A DNA stretch of 64,000 bases from Bacteroidales bacterium (GCA_017557535.1 JAFYYM010000034.1:1-64000); one strand, 5' to 3'. Shown: positions 15,036 to 24,644, numbered from the stretch's first letter. The notes: a model not told the origin generated them from the letters alone. Numbers and translations are program-made.

Positions 15036-17945
15036 AACGATCTTATACACTATGAACCGAATCCCTTCTGAACTATTCCGGAAACGGAAGGGATCCAAAC
15101 GGGTCACCGAGCGCCCCTCAGGAACATCTATATTCTTGAATGTCTTACGCTCCAGCACCTTGCCCCTCTCGTTCTGGAGTTCCACCGTCAGATTGACCCT
15201 GCAAGCTGAATCCATATTGAATATGACAGGTTCGATGGAGTCTCCGGGGCCATAGACAGTGTCCACGTCTCCACTTGCGGCCCAGAGCCGGCCGAACACC
15301 ATCCTGTTGGCGTGGAAAGCCAGTTTGGGGACATTGAAAGGATCGACGAGAGGCTTCTGGTAAGTGAACATATTGGGGCCGGACTCCAACGAACACCAAG
15401 AGAAACCGCAGACTCCGAGAAGGGTCTGAATCTTCATTGATTCCCAAGCCGAGAAAGACTGATACGCCTGGCTGATCCTCCATTCGCCCGTCTCCAGACG
15501 TCTTCCGACAGTAGCCTCCTCATAATTCTTCTCATAGGAGAACACTTTGTAGAAAGGCTCCTCGCGGCCAAGTGCCCAGTTCGGCTGCGCGATGGACTCC
15601 TCGTGCTCAAAATTGAAATAACACACATCCTTGGCGTCCAGACATGCTTTCGCCCAAGGACTGGGGATATTCCGCAAATGGCTCCAGTCTTTGTTATAAC
15701 CGGAATAAGAATCCTGGCTCCCGCGTGTAACCATCTTATACGTCAGCCAAGGGTTACGGGGCAAAGGATTCCCTTTATAATCCTTTGTGCCATCGTAGTT
15801 TCCGTAATGTGAGTGCTGCCAAAAAGAGGTCGGGGATATCAGGCGGCTAGAATCAGTACCGGCGATAGTGGAGATTATGCTCTTGAAATAATCATCCGTA
15901 TCGCTGGAATCATGCGTCTTGAACCTGTTAGGATGGTTGCTGGCCTCCCACATAGTAATCGAGGGATGATTGAAAACCGACTTCATATAAACCGGATAAT
16001 TCTCAATATCCACGTTCCAGACTTCCCCCTCACGAATCCATCCGGAAGTCTGCCAGATGAGGTATAGTCCCAGTTGGTCGGCATATTCGGCGTATCTAGC
16101 ATCGTTCAGGCCCTCCGGGGTGGAGCTTTCCGCATGCACGTGGATCCTTAACAGGTTGCCGAGAGCCTTGGCCATCAACACATCCTTCATGACCATCTCG
16201 TCGGTGGCGCAACGTATCGTGACCGGCGTGTTCTCGACCGGGAGACGGTAACCGAATATCTGGCCTCCGTTCAGCATCTCCGGCTTGTGATTCACGAATA
16301 GCTCACCCTTAATCTGCTCAATCAGGCGGACTCCTGTTGTAGTGACATAGTCATCAATCGGCTTCCCGGACTCATCCTTGAGAATGACCTCGACCTTATA
16401 AAGCCTTGGGTCATAAGGGAACCAGAGTTCGGGATCGTCCAGATCAAGGTCGATGTCGACATTATTATCGACTCTCGGCCTTAACTCGATCTCACGGGAA
16501 AGGGAGGCAACCTTGAGACCATCCTCAGGGAACCAGGGGAAGTAATTGATTTCCAGGCTTCCTTTCCAAGAGTCTCTGGTCTCGTTACGCAGAATAATCC
16601 TATGGTGCTGAACGGCTTTGGAGCCCTCAAGGGCGGCCGTGTGGACCAATGCGCCGGCAATATGTTCGTGAGTCCCGTTCAAAACCAGTGTCGCCCGGCC
16701 CAATGACCAGCCGAAATTATGGTCCGAGGTCGAGTGGAGCATCGTATTCGTTGAATAATATGGCTTCACTCTGACAGCGATGACATTCTCCTCGCCAGGT
16801 TTGAGATATTCACCGACATCTATGTTCCTCGGAATCTTGCCTTTAAGAACAGCTACCGGCTCTCCGTTAACCCAGACATCACCAGCGGGATCCATCGACT
16901 CCAGAACGAGATAAGCATGGGTAAACTCACCGACTTTCACCTTCGTCCTGAGATAATAACTCTCACCCTCAGCCTTCTGCCCACCAAGAGCTGACGGAAG
17001 GCGGACAATATCCCACCCGGAGTCGTCATAGCCTTCATCCTGCCAACCCGCCATGGAAGGAACATCGTTAAAGTCCTCATCATAAATCATTTCCGACCAA
17101 TACGGGGTACCATGGTCATCCTCATGAGGAACGAAAGCATACAAAGAGAACTTATCAACTGACGCCTTGCCTTCGGAAGCCGAGAGGGCGAAAGAAGTAA
17201 TCACGTCGGAGCCTTCCACCACCGGTGCGGTCTGCTTATCCACAGGAACTTCCACCTCATACGATGGAGAGTCCATGTATATCTCCCGGACAGATTTCCC
17301 TTCCGAGGACAGGAAAAGCCTGCGGTTGGGAAGATCGCCGTAAATCTCAAAATCCTTGAATGGACCGACAGGGATGTCAATGAGGTTGGAGGATTCTCCG
17401 CTTCCGCCCATAATGACATGCAGGTCCTGTGGGACTTCCGCCAATGAAACCCTCATCCTGAAACGCCAGTCAAGTGCGGGAATCTCAGGAGAGGCCGACT
17501 TCCCGTCAAGGACAAGGCATCCATCAGAAATGCTGGCGCCAGCGGCCGTCCACTTAGCCCATTTCCCGGCCTTGAAAGTCTCCTTACCCTTTTTGTAGCC
17601 GTATGCCCTCCATTCATCAAGCCTGATTGTTTGCCTCACAGAGGTCAGCGGCTGGGGCTTTATCTTTGACAGTTGTCCTTTCACATCCGAGTCGGAGAAA
17701 AGCGGCTTGTCCAGCCCTGGATCTCCCCAAAAGCGGGACGCGTATCCGGAGTAGACCCTCAGGGCCTCCACCCGTCCCTCTGTGTCGAGCCATTCGGTCT
17801 CACCATGGAAATCGGTGACACCATCAGCATTGGAATCTTTGGTGAAATAACGCATCTCAAAAGTTGAGGCATTATTCTGGGCTTGGATATTGCCGGCCAA
17901 GAGAGCGATCGCCACAAGGCTGGCGGCGGTTTTGTATCTTTTCAT
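15027..17945 (-). CDS. Large GH2-like protein lacking the usual acid/base Glu
   Basis: A 972-residue secreted protein (signal peptide ending NIQAQ). A DxNxDGxxD loop at residues 37-45 resembles EF-hand or thrombospondin type 3 calcium sites. Then come an extra beta domain (about 100-275), a GH2 jelly roll (280-425), an Ig-like domain (430-545) and a TIM barrel (550-850). At the barrel strand where GH2 enzymes have HPSV-MW-xxxNE, this one reads HPSITMWEASNHP, so the acid/base Glu is replaced by His671. A candidate nucleophile lies in FEHEES (Glu780/782). It may use a different mechanism or only bind sugar. An in-frame ATG at 17960 is also possible. Confidence 0.8.
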   Translation of the reverse strand: MKRYKTAASLVAIALLAGNIQAQNNASTFEMRYFTKDSNADGVTDFHGETEWLDTEGRVEALRVYSGYASRFWGDPGLDKPLFSDSDVKGQLSKIKPQPLTSVRQTIRLDEWRAYGYKKGKETFKAGKWAKWTAAGASISDGCLVLDGKSASPEIPALDWRFRMRVSLAEVPQDLHVIMGGSGESSNLIDIPVGPFKDFEIYGDLPNRRLFLSSEGKSVREIYMDSPSYEVEVPVDKQTAPVVEGSDVITSFALSASEGKASVDKFSLYAFVPHEDDHGTPYWSEMIYDEDFNDVPSMAGWQDEGYDDSGWDIVRLPSALGGQKAEGESYYLRTKVKVGEFTHAYLVLESMDPAGDVWVNGEPVAVLKGKIPRNIDVGEYLKPGEENVIAVRVKPYYSTNTMLHSTSDHNFGWSLGRATLVLNGTHEHIAGALVHTAALEGSKAVQHHRIILRNETRDSWKGSLEINYFPWFPEDGLKVASLSREIELRPRVDNNVDIDLDLDDPELWFPYDPRLYKVEVILKDESGKPIDDYVTTTGVRLIEQIKGELFVNHKPEMLNGGQIFGYRLPVENTPVTIRCATDEMVMKDVLMAKALGNLLRIHVHAESSTPEGLNDARYAEYADQLGLYLIWQTSGWIREGEVWNVDIENYPVYMKSVFNHPSITMWEASNHPNRFKTHDSSDTDDYFKSIISTIAGTDSSRLISPTSFWQHSHYGNYDGTKDYKGNPLPRNPWLTYKMVTRGSQDSYSGYNKDWSHLRNIPSPWAKACLDAKDVCYFNFEHEESIAQPNWALGREEPFYKVFSYEKNYEEATVGRRLETGEWRISQAYQSFSAWESMKIQTLLGVCGFSWCSLESGPNMFTYQKPLVDPFNVPKLAFHANRMVFGRLWAASGDVDTVYGPGDSIEPVIFNMDSACRVNLTVELQNERGKVLERKTFKNIDVPEGRSVTRLDPFRFRNSSEGIRFIVYKIVVS

Positions 17946-17961
17946 AATTGTGGTATTCACA

Positions 17962-17969
17962 CAAAATTA
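17962..17969 (-). promoter_or_regulatory. Putative -7 box for the GH2-like gene
   Basis: TAATTTTG on the minus strand fits TAnnTTTG, 16 bases before the ATG at 17945. It lies 2 bases upstream of the alternative ATG at 17960, which supports the downstream start. A TTTG lies upstream, but with a 23-base spacer. Confidence 0.4.
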
Positions 17970-18009
17970 CTATTTTTACTTGACAATCTGATCAAACTTC
18001 GCTTCCTGT

Positions 18010-19893
18010 ATGAGACACTTGCTATTCACATTAGCTCTCCTGTTTTCCTTTAATCTGTCCGCACAAGTTCTCCCTGGAGAAAGGTCCTCGTGGGAAGGCT
18101 GTGACAGGTATGATTTTAAGGTGGAGGGACGCGACGCCCTGGTGGTTGTGCCCAAGGAAGCCGCACCGGGGAAGCCATGGATCTGGCGGCCCGCTTTCTT
18201 CGGGGCGTTTCCCTCTGTCGACAAAGCTCTTCTGGAAGAAGGCTGGCATTTGGCTTATTATGATGTGACTCACTTGTATGGAAGTCCGAGAGCGGTGGAG
18301 TTGTCAAAGAAATTCTACGACTTCACTGTCAAGGAGTTCAGCCTTGCCAAAAAGGTTGTCGTTGAAGGATTGAGCCGTGGCGGATATATGGCCTTCGCCT
18401 GGGCGGACGCATATCCGGAGACAGTCTCAGCCCTTTATGTCGACGCTCCTGTCTGTGACATAACGTCTTGGCCTGGACGTAAACAGCCTGAGCTGTGGAA
18501 CGGGTTTCTTAGGGAATGGGGCGTCAAGGATGAGGATGTGGACAGTGGTTTCCAAGGCAACGCCATAAACCACCTTCCACGTATCGCTAAAGCGGGAATA
18601 CCAATCATTTCTGTCTGCGGTGGTTCGGACGATGTGGTCCCGTATCATGAGAATATGCTTAAGGTACGGGAAGCCTATCAGAAGATGGGAGGAGTTGTCG
18701 AGGTTATAGTTAAGCCTGAATGCGGGCACCATCCACACAGCCTTGAGGACCCGGCTCCGGTCGTGGATTTCATCAAAGCCCACACAGATTCGTACACCTC
18801 GAATCAGAGAATCAATCTCCGCGGCGGTCTGGACAACTCTCTGGAAGCCATGACTGTCAGGAAAAAGGCCACGGTGGCTTTCTTCGGAGGATCCATAACC
18901 GAGATGAATGGCTGGAAAGACATGGTTAAGGATGACCTGAGACAACGCTTCCCGGACACGGAGTTCAATTTCATCGATGCGGGAATAGCCTCGCTGGGCT
19001 CGACTCCACATGCTTTCCGCTTCCAGGAGGATGTGCTGGAGAAGGGTGTCCCCGACCTGCTTTTCGTTGAGGCCGCAGTCAATGACCACACGAATTTCTT
19101 CGGCCCTAGGGAACAGGTACTGGGGATGGAAGGAATAGTCAGGCACGCCCTTAAGGCAAACCCTTATATGGACATCATATTCCTCCACTTCATCTACGAT
19201 CCATTTATCCCCATGCTGGAAAGTGGGGAGATACCCGATGTCATCCTCAACCACGAACGGGTCGCGAATCATTACCACCTTCCCTCGATAGACTTGGCCT
19301 CGGAAGTCTCAGCAAGGATGAAGTCAGGGGAATTCGACTGGAAGAAGTTCGGAGGCACACACCCGGCACCTTTCGGACATCAGATCTATGCGGCGGCCAT
19401 CGAATCTCTTCTAGACGCATGTGCGAAGCCCTCCGGGGAATATGTCAAAGTCCCTCATGACATTCCTGAGAAACCATTGGAAGACGCTTGCTACTCAAAC
19501 GGTCATTTACTTCCACCTTCCGCGGCGCTGAGAGTCAAGGGTTTCCGTCTCGAAGAGGATTGGGTGCCTGCCGATGGCGCGGGAACCCGCGGGCAATACG
19601 TCCATGTCCCAACTTTGGTCTGTGAGGACGGCGGTTCACTGACTCTGGTATTTGACGGGACCGCTGTCGGCCTCTACTGCACCTGCGGCCCTAATGCGGG
19701 GGTTTTGTCATATTCCATCGACGGGAAGGAATATCCCCTGCTGGACACTTTCACCCCCTGGAGCAAAGGTCTGCATATCCCATGGCTACATATGCTGGCC
19801 GACGGTCTTGCACCCGGCCGTCACATCCTCAAGCTCAAGGTAGTGAAAGGCGACCGGTCAGGCTGCTATATTCGCGATTTCGCAGTTAACTAA
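18010..19893 (+). CDS. Two-domain secreted esterase: alpha/beta hydrolase fused to SGNH hydrolase
   Basis: A 627-residue protein with a signal peptide ending near NLSAQ. Residues 20-260 are an alpha/beta hydrolase with nucleophile elbow GLSRGG (Ser122), acid in GGSDDVVP (Asp207/208) and a C-terminal His cluster GHHPH. Residues 285-465 are a separate SGNH/GDSL domain with GGSIT (Ser295), VNDH (Asn358) and the Asp/His pair DWKKFGGTHP (Asp443, His451). Residues about 480-627 are a beta-sandwich, possibly carbohydrate-binding. Both active sites look intact, so it may remove two kinds of ester (such as acetyl or methyl) from one polysaccharide. It closes the carbohydrate island. Confidence 0.85.
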   Translation: MRHLLFTLALLFSFNLSAQVLPGERSSWEGCDRYDFKVEGRDALVVVPKEAAPGKPWIWRPAFFGAFPSVDKALLEEGWHLAYYDVTHLYGSPRAVELSKKFYDFTVKEFSLAKKVVVEGLSRGGYMAFAWADAYPETVSALYVDAPVCDITSWPGRKQPELWNGFLREWGVKDEDVDSGFQGNAINHLPRIAKAGIPIISVCGGSDDVVPYHENMLKVREAYQKMGGVVEVIVKPECGHHPHSLEDPAPVVDFIKAHTDSYTSNQRINLRGGLDNSLEAMTVRKKATVAFFGGSITEMNGWKDMVKDDLRQRFPDTEFNFIDAGIASLGSTPHAFRFQEDVLEKGVPDLLFVEAAVNDHTNFFGPREQVLGMEGIVRHALKANPYMDIIFLHFIYDPFIPMLESGEIPDVILNHERVANHYHLPSIDLASEVSARMKSGEFDWKKFGGTHPAPFGHQIYAAAIESLLDACAKPSGEYVKVPHDIPEKPLEDACYSNGHLLPPSAALRVKGFRLEEDWVPADGAGTRGQYVHVPTLVCEDGGSLTLVFDGTAVGLYCTCGPNAGVLSYSIDGKEYPLLDTFTPWSKGLHIPWLHMLADGLAPGRHILKLKVVKGDRSGCYIRDFAVN

Positions 19894-19968
19894 CCACTTC
19901 CAGCGGATATTCTATTTTGAAAAATAGGAATTGCTTTATATATTTATCACTTCAGAGGAAGACTGAAT

Positions 19969-21840
19969 ATGAGAAAGACTATTTTTAAATTGGCCACAGC
20001 CATCGCGGTTGCCGTGTTATCTTCAGCGATCATCATCAGTTGCGGGCCCGAGGAACAACCCGGCGGCAATAACGGCGGAGGAAACGATGATGTACCCGCG
20101 ACTCCCTCCACGATCGCTGTCACGGGAGTGTCACTTAACAAGACCTCACTCAGCCTGCAAGAGGGAGGATCGGAATCACTTGTAGCGACTGTCGCCCCTT
20201 CCAATGCCACGAATAAAGCCATAAATTGGACGTCCTCCGCACCTGATGTGGTGACAGTCGACGGAAACGGAAAGGTAACCGCTCTCAAGGCAGGCTCTGC
20301 CACCATAACCGTAACCACATCAGACGGTTCCAAGACGTCTAAATGCGAAGTGAAGGTCTCAGCCAAGATAATCGAGGTGGAAAGTGTGGCGATCACCCCG
20401 GAGACCGCATCAGTCTTTGAGGGCGAGACAGTGACGCTTTCGGCCACAATATCTCCGGAAAACGCGTCAGACAAAAGCATAACCTGGGAAAGCGGTTCTA
20501 CGGATATCGCGGTCGTGGACAACAAGGGAGTGGTCACTGGCGTCTCAGAGGGCATCGTGACAATCGAGGCTAAGGCTGTGAACGGAATTAAGGGAACATG
20601 CAGTATTCGTGTCAAAAAAGACTTGAGGCTCAAGGGAATAGCCCTCTCCAAAAGCGAGTTGGAGGTTACTATGGGCAAAACGGAGAAACTTAAGGTTGTG
20701 TACACTCCGGCCGATGCGGAGAACAAGAACGTAACCTGGGAAAGCTCCGATGATGCCGTGGCGACAGTATCTTCCGATGGCGAGGTTTTGGGAGTAGACG
20801 TTGGCGAGGTCACCATAACCGCCACATCGGAGGAAGGTGGATTCAAGGCCACTTGCAAGGTCAAGGTACTCGCGGTCTTAAAGCCTGGTGTCTATTGGGT
20901 GCAGAATAGATCACTGTATCGCGATGGAGAGGATCTCAATATGCCCGTGGCGTTCGGTGTCAGTATCGATCCTGCCGGGGACATGTATTATTGCTCCATG
21001 CACCGGACTAATGTGAGCAACACCTGGCATATATTCTGGAACGGAGTGCCTTATTTAAGATTCAGTGAGAATTGCAACGGGACTTATTCAACCTCAGGTG
21101 GAGGATATTACTTCATCCCAGACTACAACGACGACCATTCTGTCTTGCGGACATGGAAGATAGATCCCAAGGCCGGTGAAATCAAGGACATAGAGGTGTA
21201 TCGCGGTCCAGCTCATTCATTCTGGATCAATGACATGGCAGCCGATTCGAAGGGCAACCTTTATCTCGCGGGATACATAGAGAATAGTCCCGATTATTAT
21301 ACCGCCACGCTTTGGAAAATCGATCCGAACGATAATGTCACAAAGACATCCCTCTCTAGTGGCACCTCAAAGAGCGTTGAGTCTGTCGATGCCGTGGCTT
21401 TGAACAAGAACGGTGACGTTTTCTGCCTTGTGTGGGACGGGTCATATGGCTACGACGGGTATTGTTACCTTTACCTTTACAAGAACGGTAAGAAGCAATA
21501 TCTCGTCACAAGCAAATGCAGCAGGCAATACACACAGTGTTGCGACATGGCTGTCCTTGGCAACGATGTCTTTATCCTCGTGAATGAGTATAATGGCCAG
21601 AACACATCGAATGAAAAGACCTTTAAGAATCAGGTGTATAAGAACAAGAGCGCCCTATACGATCTGAAGCACGGTGTGAATGTGTACTCCATGGATATAG
21701 CGGTCACCTCTAAAGGGGATGTCTATTGTTCCGGATTTCAGAGTTCCGGTAAAAACCAGTATTATATATGGAAGAACGGAAAAGTCCTTTACACTCCTTC
21801 AGAGGTCATGTTCTCAAATAGCCTAGTCATCCTGGAATAA
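19969..21840 (+). CDS. Lipoprotein with three Big_2 Ig-like domains and a propeller-like C-terminus
   Basis: A 623-residue protein with lipobox IIISC (Cys25) and a Gly/Asn-rich linker. Three bacterial Ig-like (BID_2/Big_2) domains follow, each with the W-S/E-S-x-x-x-V-A-x-V core and the SATITVTT-type end: about residues 48-120, 135-215 and 220-305. The remaining 320 residues contain repeats such as ADSKGNLYLAGY, NKNGDVFCLVW, SKGDVYCSGF and short Trp/Tyr-KNG motifs, as in a beta-propeller. It is likely displayed on the cell surface for glycan or protein binding; no catalytic motif is seen. It is followed 18 bases later by a shorter paralogue. Confidence 0.8.
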   Translation: MRKTIFKLATAIAVAVLSSAIIISCGPEEQPGGNNGGGNDDVPATPSTIAVTGVSLNKTSLSLQEGGSESLVATVAPSNATNKAINWTSSAPDVVTVDGNGKVTALKAGSATITVTTSDGSKTSKCEVKVSAKIIEVESVAITPETASVFEGETVTLSATISPENASDKSITWESGSTDIAVVDNKGVVTGVSEGIVTIEAKAVNGIKGTCSIRVKKDLRLKGIALSKSELEVTMGKTEKLKVVYTPADAENKNVTWESSDDAVATVSSDGEVLGVDVGEVTITATSEEGGFKATCKVKVLAVLKPGVYWVQNRSLYRDGEDLNMPVAFGVSIDPAGDMYYCSMHRTNVSNTWHIFWNGVPYLRFSENCNGTYSTSGGGYYFIPDYNDDHSVLRTWKIDPKAGEIKDIEVYRGPAHSFWINDMAADSKGNLYLAGYIENSPDYYTATLWKIDPNDNVTKTSLSSGTSKSVESVDAVALNKNGDVFCLVWDGSYGYDGYCYLYLYKNGKKQYLVTSKCSRQYTQCCDMAVLGNDVFILVNEYNGQNTSNEKTFKNQVYKNKSALYDLKHGVNVYSMDIAVTSKGDVYCSGFQSSGKNQYYIWKNGKVLYTPSEVMFSNSLVILE

Positions 21841-21858
21841 ATCGTAATGATCGCATAT

Positions 21859-23397
21859 ATGAAAAAGACTATTTCTAAAATTGCCGCGGCAATTGTTGTA
21901 GCCGTTTTATCCTTGGCTATCCTCACCAGTTGCGACCCTGAAAAAGGGGACAAGACCATATCGGTGAGTGGAGTATCAATAAATAAGACCTCCATTAACC
22001 TGGCGGAGGGTGATTCAGAGGCCTTGACCGCCACTATCTCACCCGCGGAAGCGACAAACAAGAGCGTCAGCTGGAGTTCCTCTGACATTGGAGTGGCGTT
22101 GGTTGACTATAGCGGGAAAGTGACAGGGGTAAAGGCGGGCTCCGCCACCATAACTGTCACCACGGCGGACGGCTCCAAGACCGCCACCTGCTCCGTGACC
22201 GTCTCAACAGTAGCCCTGACCAAGATCGCGGTCTCTCCGGCCGAAAAAGAGGTCACGATCGGCACGCCCGTCACACTATCCGTTCAATACACGCCTGAGA
22301 ACGCCTCGGACAAGAGGGTGACATGGAAGAGCTCCGACGAGGCAACAGCTAAAGTCTCAAGTAGCGGCATAGTCGAGGGTATCAAGGAGGGAACAGCCAC
22401 TATCACAGCGACTTCCGAGGATGGAGGGTTTAAAGCCACCTGTAAGGTCAATGTCACTTCACTCATGAAGGCAGGCGTTTATTGGCTACAGGATGACATG
22501 ATCCACAAGGATGGGAAAAGCTTAGGCATCAAAACCTATATAAATCCCTGCATCGACTTGGATGGCGCTATCTATTATCATTCTGACGATAACGTCCATG
22601 TGCACGGTGTTCCTTCATACAAATGCGACATACAATCGAGCTGGGATAACACCGCGGCGGGAGGAGGTTATTTCTTTGTCGACAACAGGGATGCGAATAG
22701 TACCTCTCTGTCGATTTTGAAGATCGATCCGAAAAAGAGAACCACCAAGAAGATAATAATATCTGAAAGCACTCAAAAGGGCGCTATCTGGGTCTATGAC
22801 ATGGCAGCCGACTCCAAAGGTAACCTGTACGTGGCCGGAGAAACAAGAAAGGACGAAAGCACCACCCTCGCGACTCTCTGGAAAGTTGACGCCAGCGATA
22901 AAGTCACGACAACCTATTATTCTGACGGCACCGGTTTCATCAAGAACGGCCCAGCTGTCGACGCCGTGGCGGTAAACAAAAACGGTGATGTCTTCTGCCT
23001 TGTATTCGAGGGAGGGTACAATTCGAAATATGCTTATGAGATAAATCTTTACAAGAACGGCAAGAAGCAATATATGGTAACCAATAATTGCAGCAGGGCC
23101 TCAACTTATAAGTGTGATATCGCCGTCAACGGGAATGACGTGTATATGGCAATCTGCGAATATGACGGCGACAAGAGCTCGTGTGTGAAAGTCTACAAGA
23201 ACAAGAATGTGATCTACACCCTAAAAGATGATGATCTAACCTATGCCGGTAATATCGCTGTCACATCAAAGGGAGATGTCTATTGTGATAGTCGTTACTC
23301 AAGTGGCTCCGAAAAACACACTATTTGGAAAAACGGGGAGAAAGCCTTCTCAGTCAATAATGACATCACTTTTAATAGCTTTTTCGTCAAAGAATAG
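21859..23397 (+). CDS. Paralogous lipoprotein with two Big_2 domains and propeller-like C-terminus
   Basis: A 512-residue paralogue of the preceding gene, with the same lipoprotein leader style (lipobox ILTSC) and only two Ig-like domains (about residues 30-110 and 115-200). Its C-terminal half matches the neighbour blade for blade (MAADSKGNLYVAGE, AVNKNGDVFCLVFEG, LYKNGKKQYMVTNNCSR, VTSKGDVYCDS). The ATG at 21859 is chosen because it begins the signal peptide; an in-frame ATG exists 12 bases upstream. The two genes form one transcript ending at the terminator at 23487. Confidence 0.8.
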   Translation: MKKTISKIAAAIVVAVLSLAILTSCDPEKGDKTISVSGVSINKTSINLAEGDSEALTATISPAEATNKSVSWSSSDIGVALVDYSGKVTGVKAGSATITVTTADGSKTATCSVTVSTVALTKIAVSPAEKEVTIGTPVTLSVQYTPENASDKRVTWKSSDEATAKVSSSGIVEGIKEGTATITATSEDGGFKATCKVNVTSLMKAGVYWLQDDMIHKDGKSLGIKTYINPCIDLDGAIYYHSDDNVHVHGVPSYKCDIQSSWDNTAAGGGYFFVDNRDANSTSLSILKIDPKKRTTKKIIISESTQKGAIWVYDMAADSKGNLYVAGETRKDESTTLATLWKVDASDKVTTTYYSDGTGFIKNGPAVDAVAVNKNGDVFCLVFEGGYNSKYAYEINLYKNGKKQYMVTNNCSRASTYKCDIAVNGNDVYMAICEYDGDKSSCVKVYKNKNVIYTLKDDDLTYAGNIAVTSKGDVYCDSRYSSGSEKHTIWKNGEKAFSVNNDITFNSFFVKE

Positions 23398-23486
23398 ACA
23401 CCTCCCGGGTTAAGCAGTGTGAGAGGTCTCCCAGCGGCAAAGAACAATAAGGAGACGCTTTCGCATTGACAATCAGCGGATTAAGC

Positions 23487-23520
23487 AAAATGCCACCACT
23501 AATATCAGTGGTGGCATTTT
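23487..23520. terminator. Strong bidirectional terminator
   Basis: A perfect 14-bp inverted repeat (AAAATGCCACCACT and its complement) with a 6-base loop AATATC. The stem ends in T-runs on both strands. It sits between the lipoprotein pair and the convergent mdh gene and can serve both. Confidence 0.9.
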
Positions 23521-23562
23521 GTCTAAGTTATTGATACTCAGAAGACCTCTGTCTCCGATAAA

Positions 23563-24549
23563 CTACAGGTTGGGATTCTCCTTACCCCAGTCAGCGATAG
23601 CGGGGACGATCCCGAGGGAGATGATCTCGTCACGCATCTTGCAGAGGTGCTCGTAGGAGGCGTCGAGAGCGGCCATTTCCTCAGCTGTACCCTCAGGATT
23701 GGTGAAGTGGCAGCCGGTGGCGTCGATGACAGTCGGCATGGCCATCATGACATTCTGGTACTTCTCGTTATTCACATATGTTCCGGCCGGCCAGGTGTAA
23801 GGCTCGCCACCCATAGCGGCCTCGATCATCTTGACAGCGCAGTAAGCCGGGCTCTGGAATGAGCTGCGGCCACGGAGCTTGATGATGTTGCTTCCACCCT
23901 GGATTGTGTTGTGCTTGATCTCAGCGAAACGCTCCTCGGAAAGACCCATCTCAGCGAGGGGCTTGCCATCAATCTTGACCTGTGATGCGAACACTGCCAT
24001 GGCCTCTCCGTGACCACCGTAAGTGTGGGCGCCGGTCACCTTGCACTGCTGGACACCGAACTCCTTGGCGAGGGCCTCTTGCAGACGGGTGCTGTCGAGG
24101 GCGGCAAGAGAGGTGAGTTTCTCAGGCTTCAGACCGGAACGGATAAGAGCGGTGAGGGCGGTGACATCAGCCGGGTTGAATATGACCACGACAAACTTCA
24201 CATCCGGGCAGTACTTCTCGATGTTCTCTCCGAACTCAGCCGCGATCTGGCAGTTACCTTTGAGAAGATCCTCGCGGGTCATGCCCTCCTTACGGGGAGC
24301 TCCACCGGAAGAGATGATGTACTTGGCATCCTTGAAGGCGACTGCGGGATCAACGGTAGCGGTGATATTAACACCAGGGAAAGCGCAGTGATCCATCTCG
24401 GCGAGGACTCCGAGGAGACCAGGCTCAAAGATGTCGTAAAGGCAGATGTTGGGGGTAAGTTTCAACATGGCGGCGGTCTGGGCCATGTTCGATCCGATCA
24501 TTCCGGCGGCGCCGACGATGACCAGTTTGTCATTAGTCAAAAAAGCCAT
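23563..24549 (-). CDS. mdh: Malate dehydrogenase
   Basis: A 328-residue NAD-dependent enzyme interconverting malate and oxaloacetate, needed for the reductive branch to fumarate and succinate in Bacteroidales. The Rossmann nucleotide loop GAAGMIG is at residues 13-19. FVVVIFNPADV follows, and the catalytic His region is GAHTYGGHGEAM. Length and the C-terminal MRDEIISLGIVPAIADW region fit the Bacteroidales MDH type. It is monocistronic, with its own promoter box upstream and the strong terminator downstream. Confidence 0.93.
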   Translation of the reverse strand: MAFLTNDKLVIVGAAGMIGSNMAQTAAMLKLTPNICLYDIFEPGLLGVLAEMDHCAFPGVNITATVDPAVAFKDAKYIISSGGAPRKEGMTREDLLKGNCQIAAEFGENIEKYCPDVKFVVVIFNPADVTALTALIRSGLKPEKLTSLAALDSTRLQEALAKEFGVQQCKVTGAHTYGGHGEAMAVFASQVKIDGKPLAEMGLSEERFAEIKHNTIQGGSNIIKLRGRSSFQSPAYCAVKMIEAAMGGEPYTWPAGTYVNNEKYQNVMMAMPTVIDATGCHFTNPEGTAEEMAALDASYEHLCKMRDEIISLGIVPAIADWGKENPNL

Positions 24550-24596
24550 TTCTTGAATATTATTAGTATTTTATTGAATCTATTTAATTGGCGGAG

Positions 24597-24604
24597 CAAA
24601 GATA
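24597..24604 (-). promoter_or_regulatory. Putative -7 box for mdh
   Basis: TATCTTTG on the minus strand fits TAnnTTTG and lies 47 bases before the mdh ATG. A TTGG lies 17 bases upstream of the box, a little closer than usual. Confidence 0.5.
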
Positions 24605-24644
24605 GCAATTATCTTCTTTTCCAATAACTTTCAGGGCTTTTTTC

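Noticed and set aside
19912-19927. CTATTTT-GA-AAAATAG palindrome upstream of the first Ig-like lipoprotein
   Set aside because: The 2-base loop is too tight for a hairpin and there is no evidence of a protein site; noted only as AT-rich promoter-region sequence.
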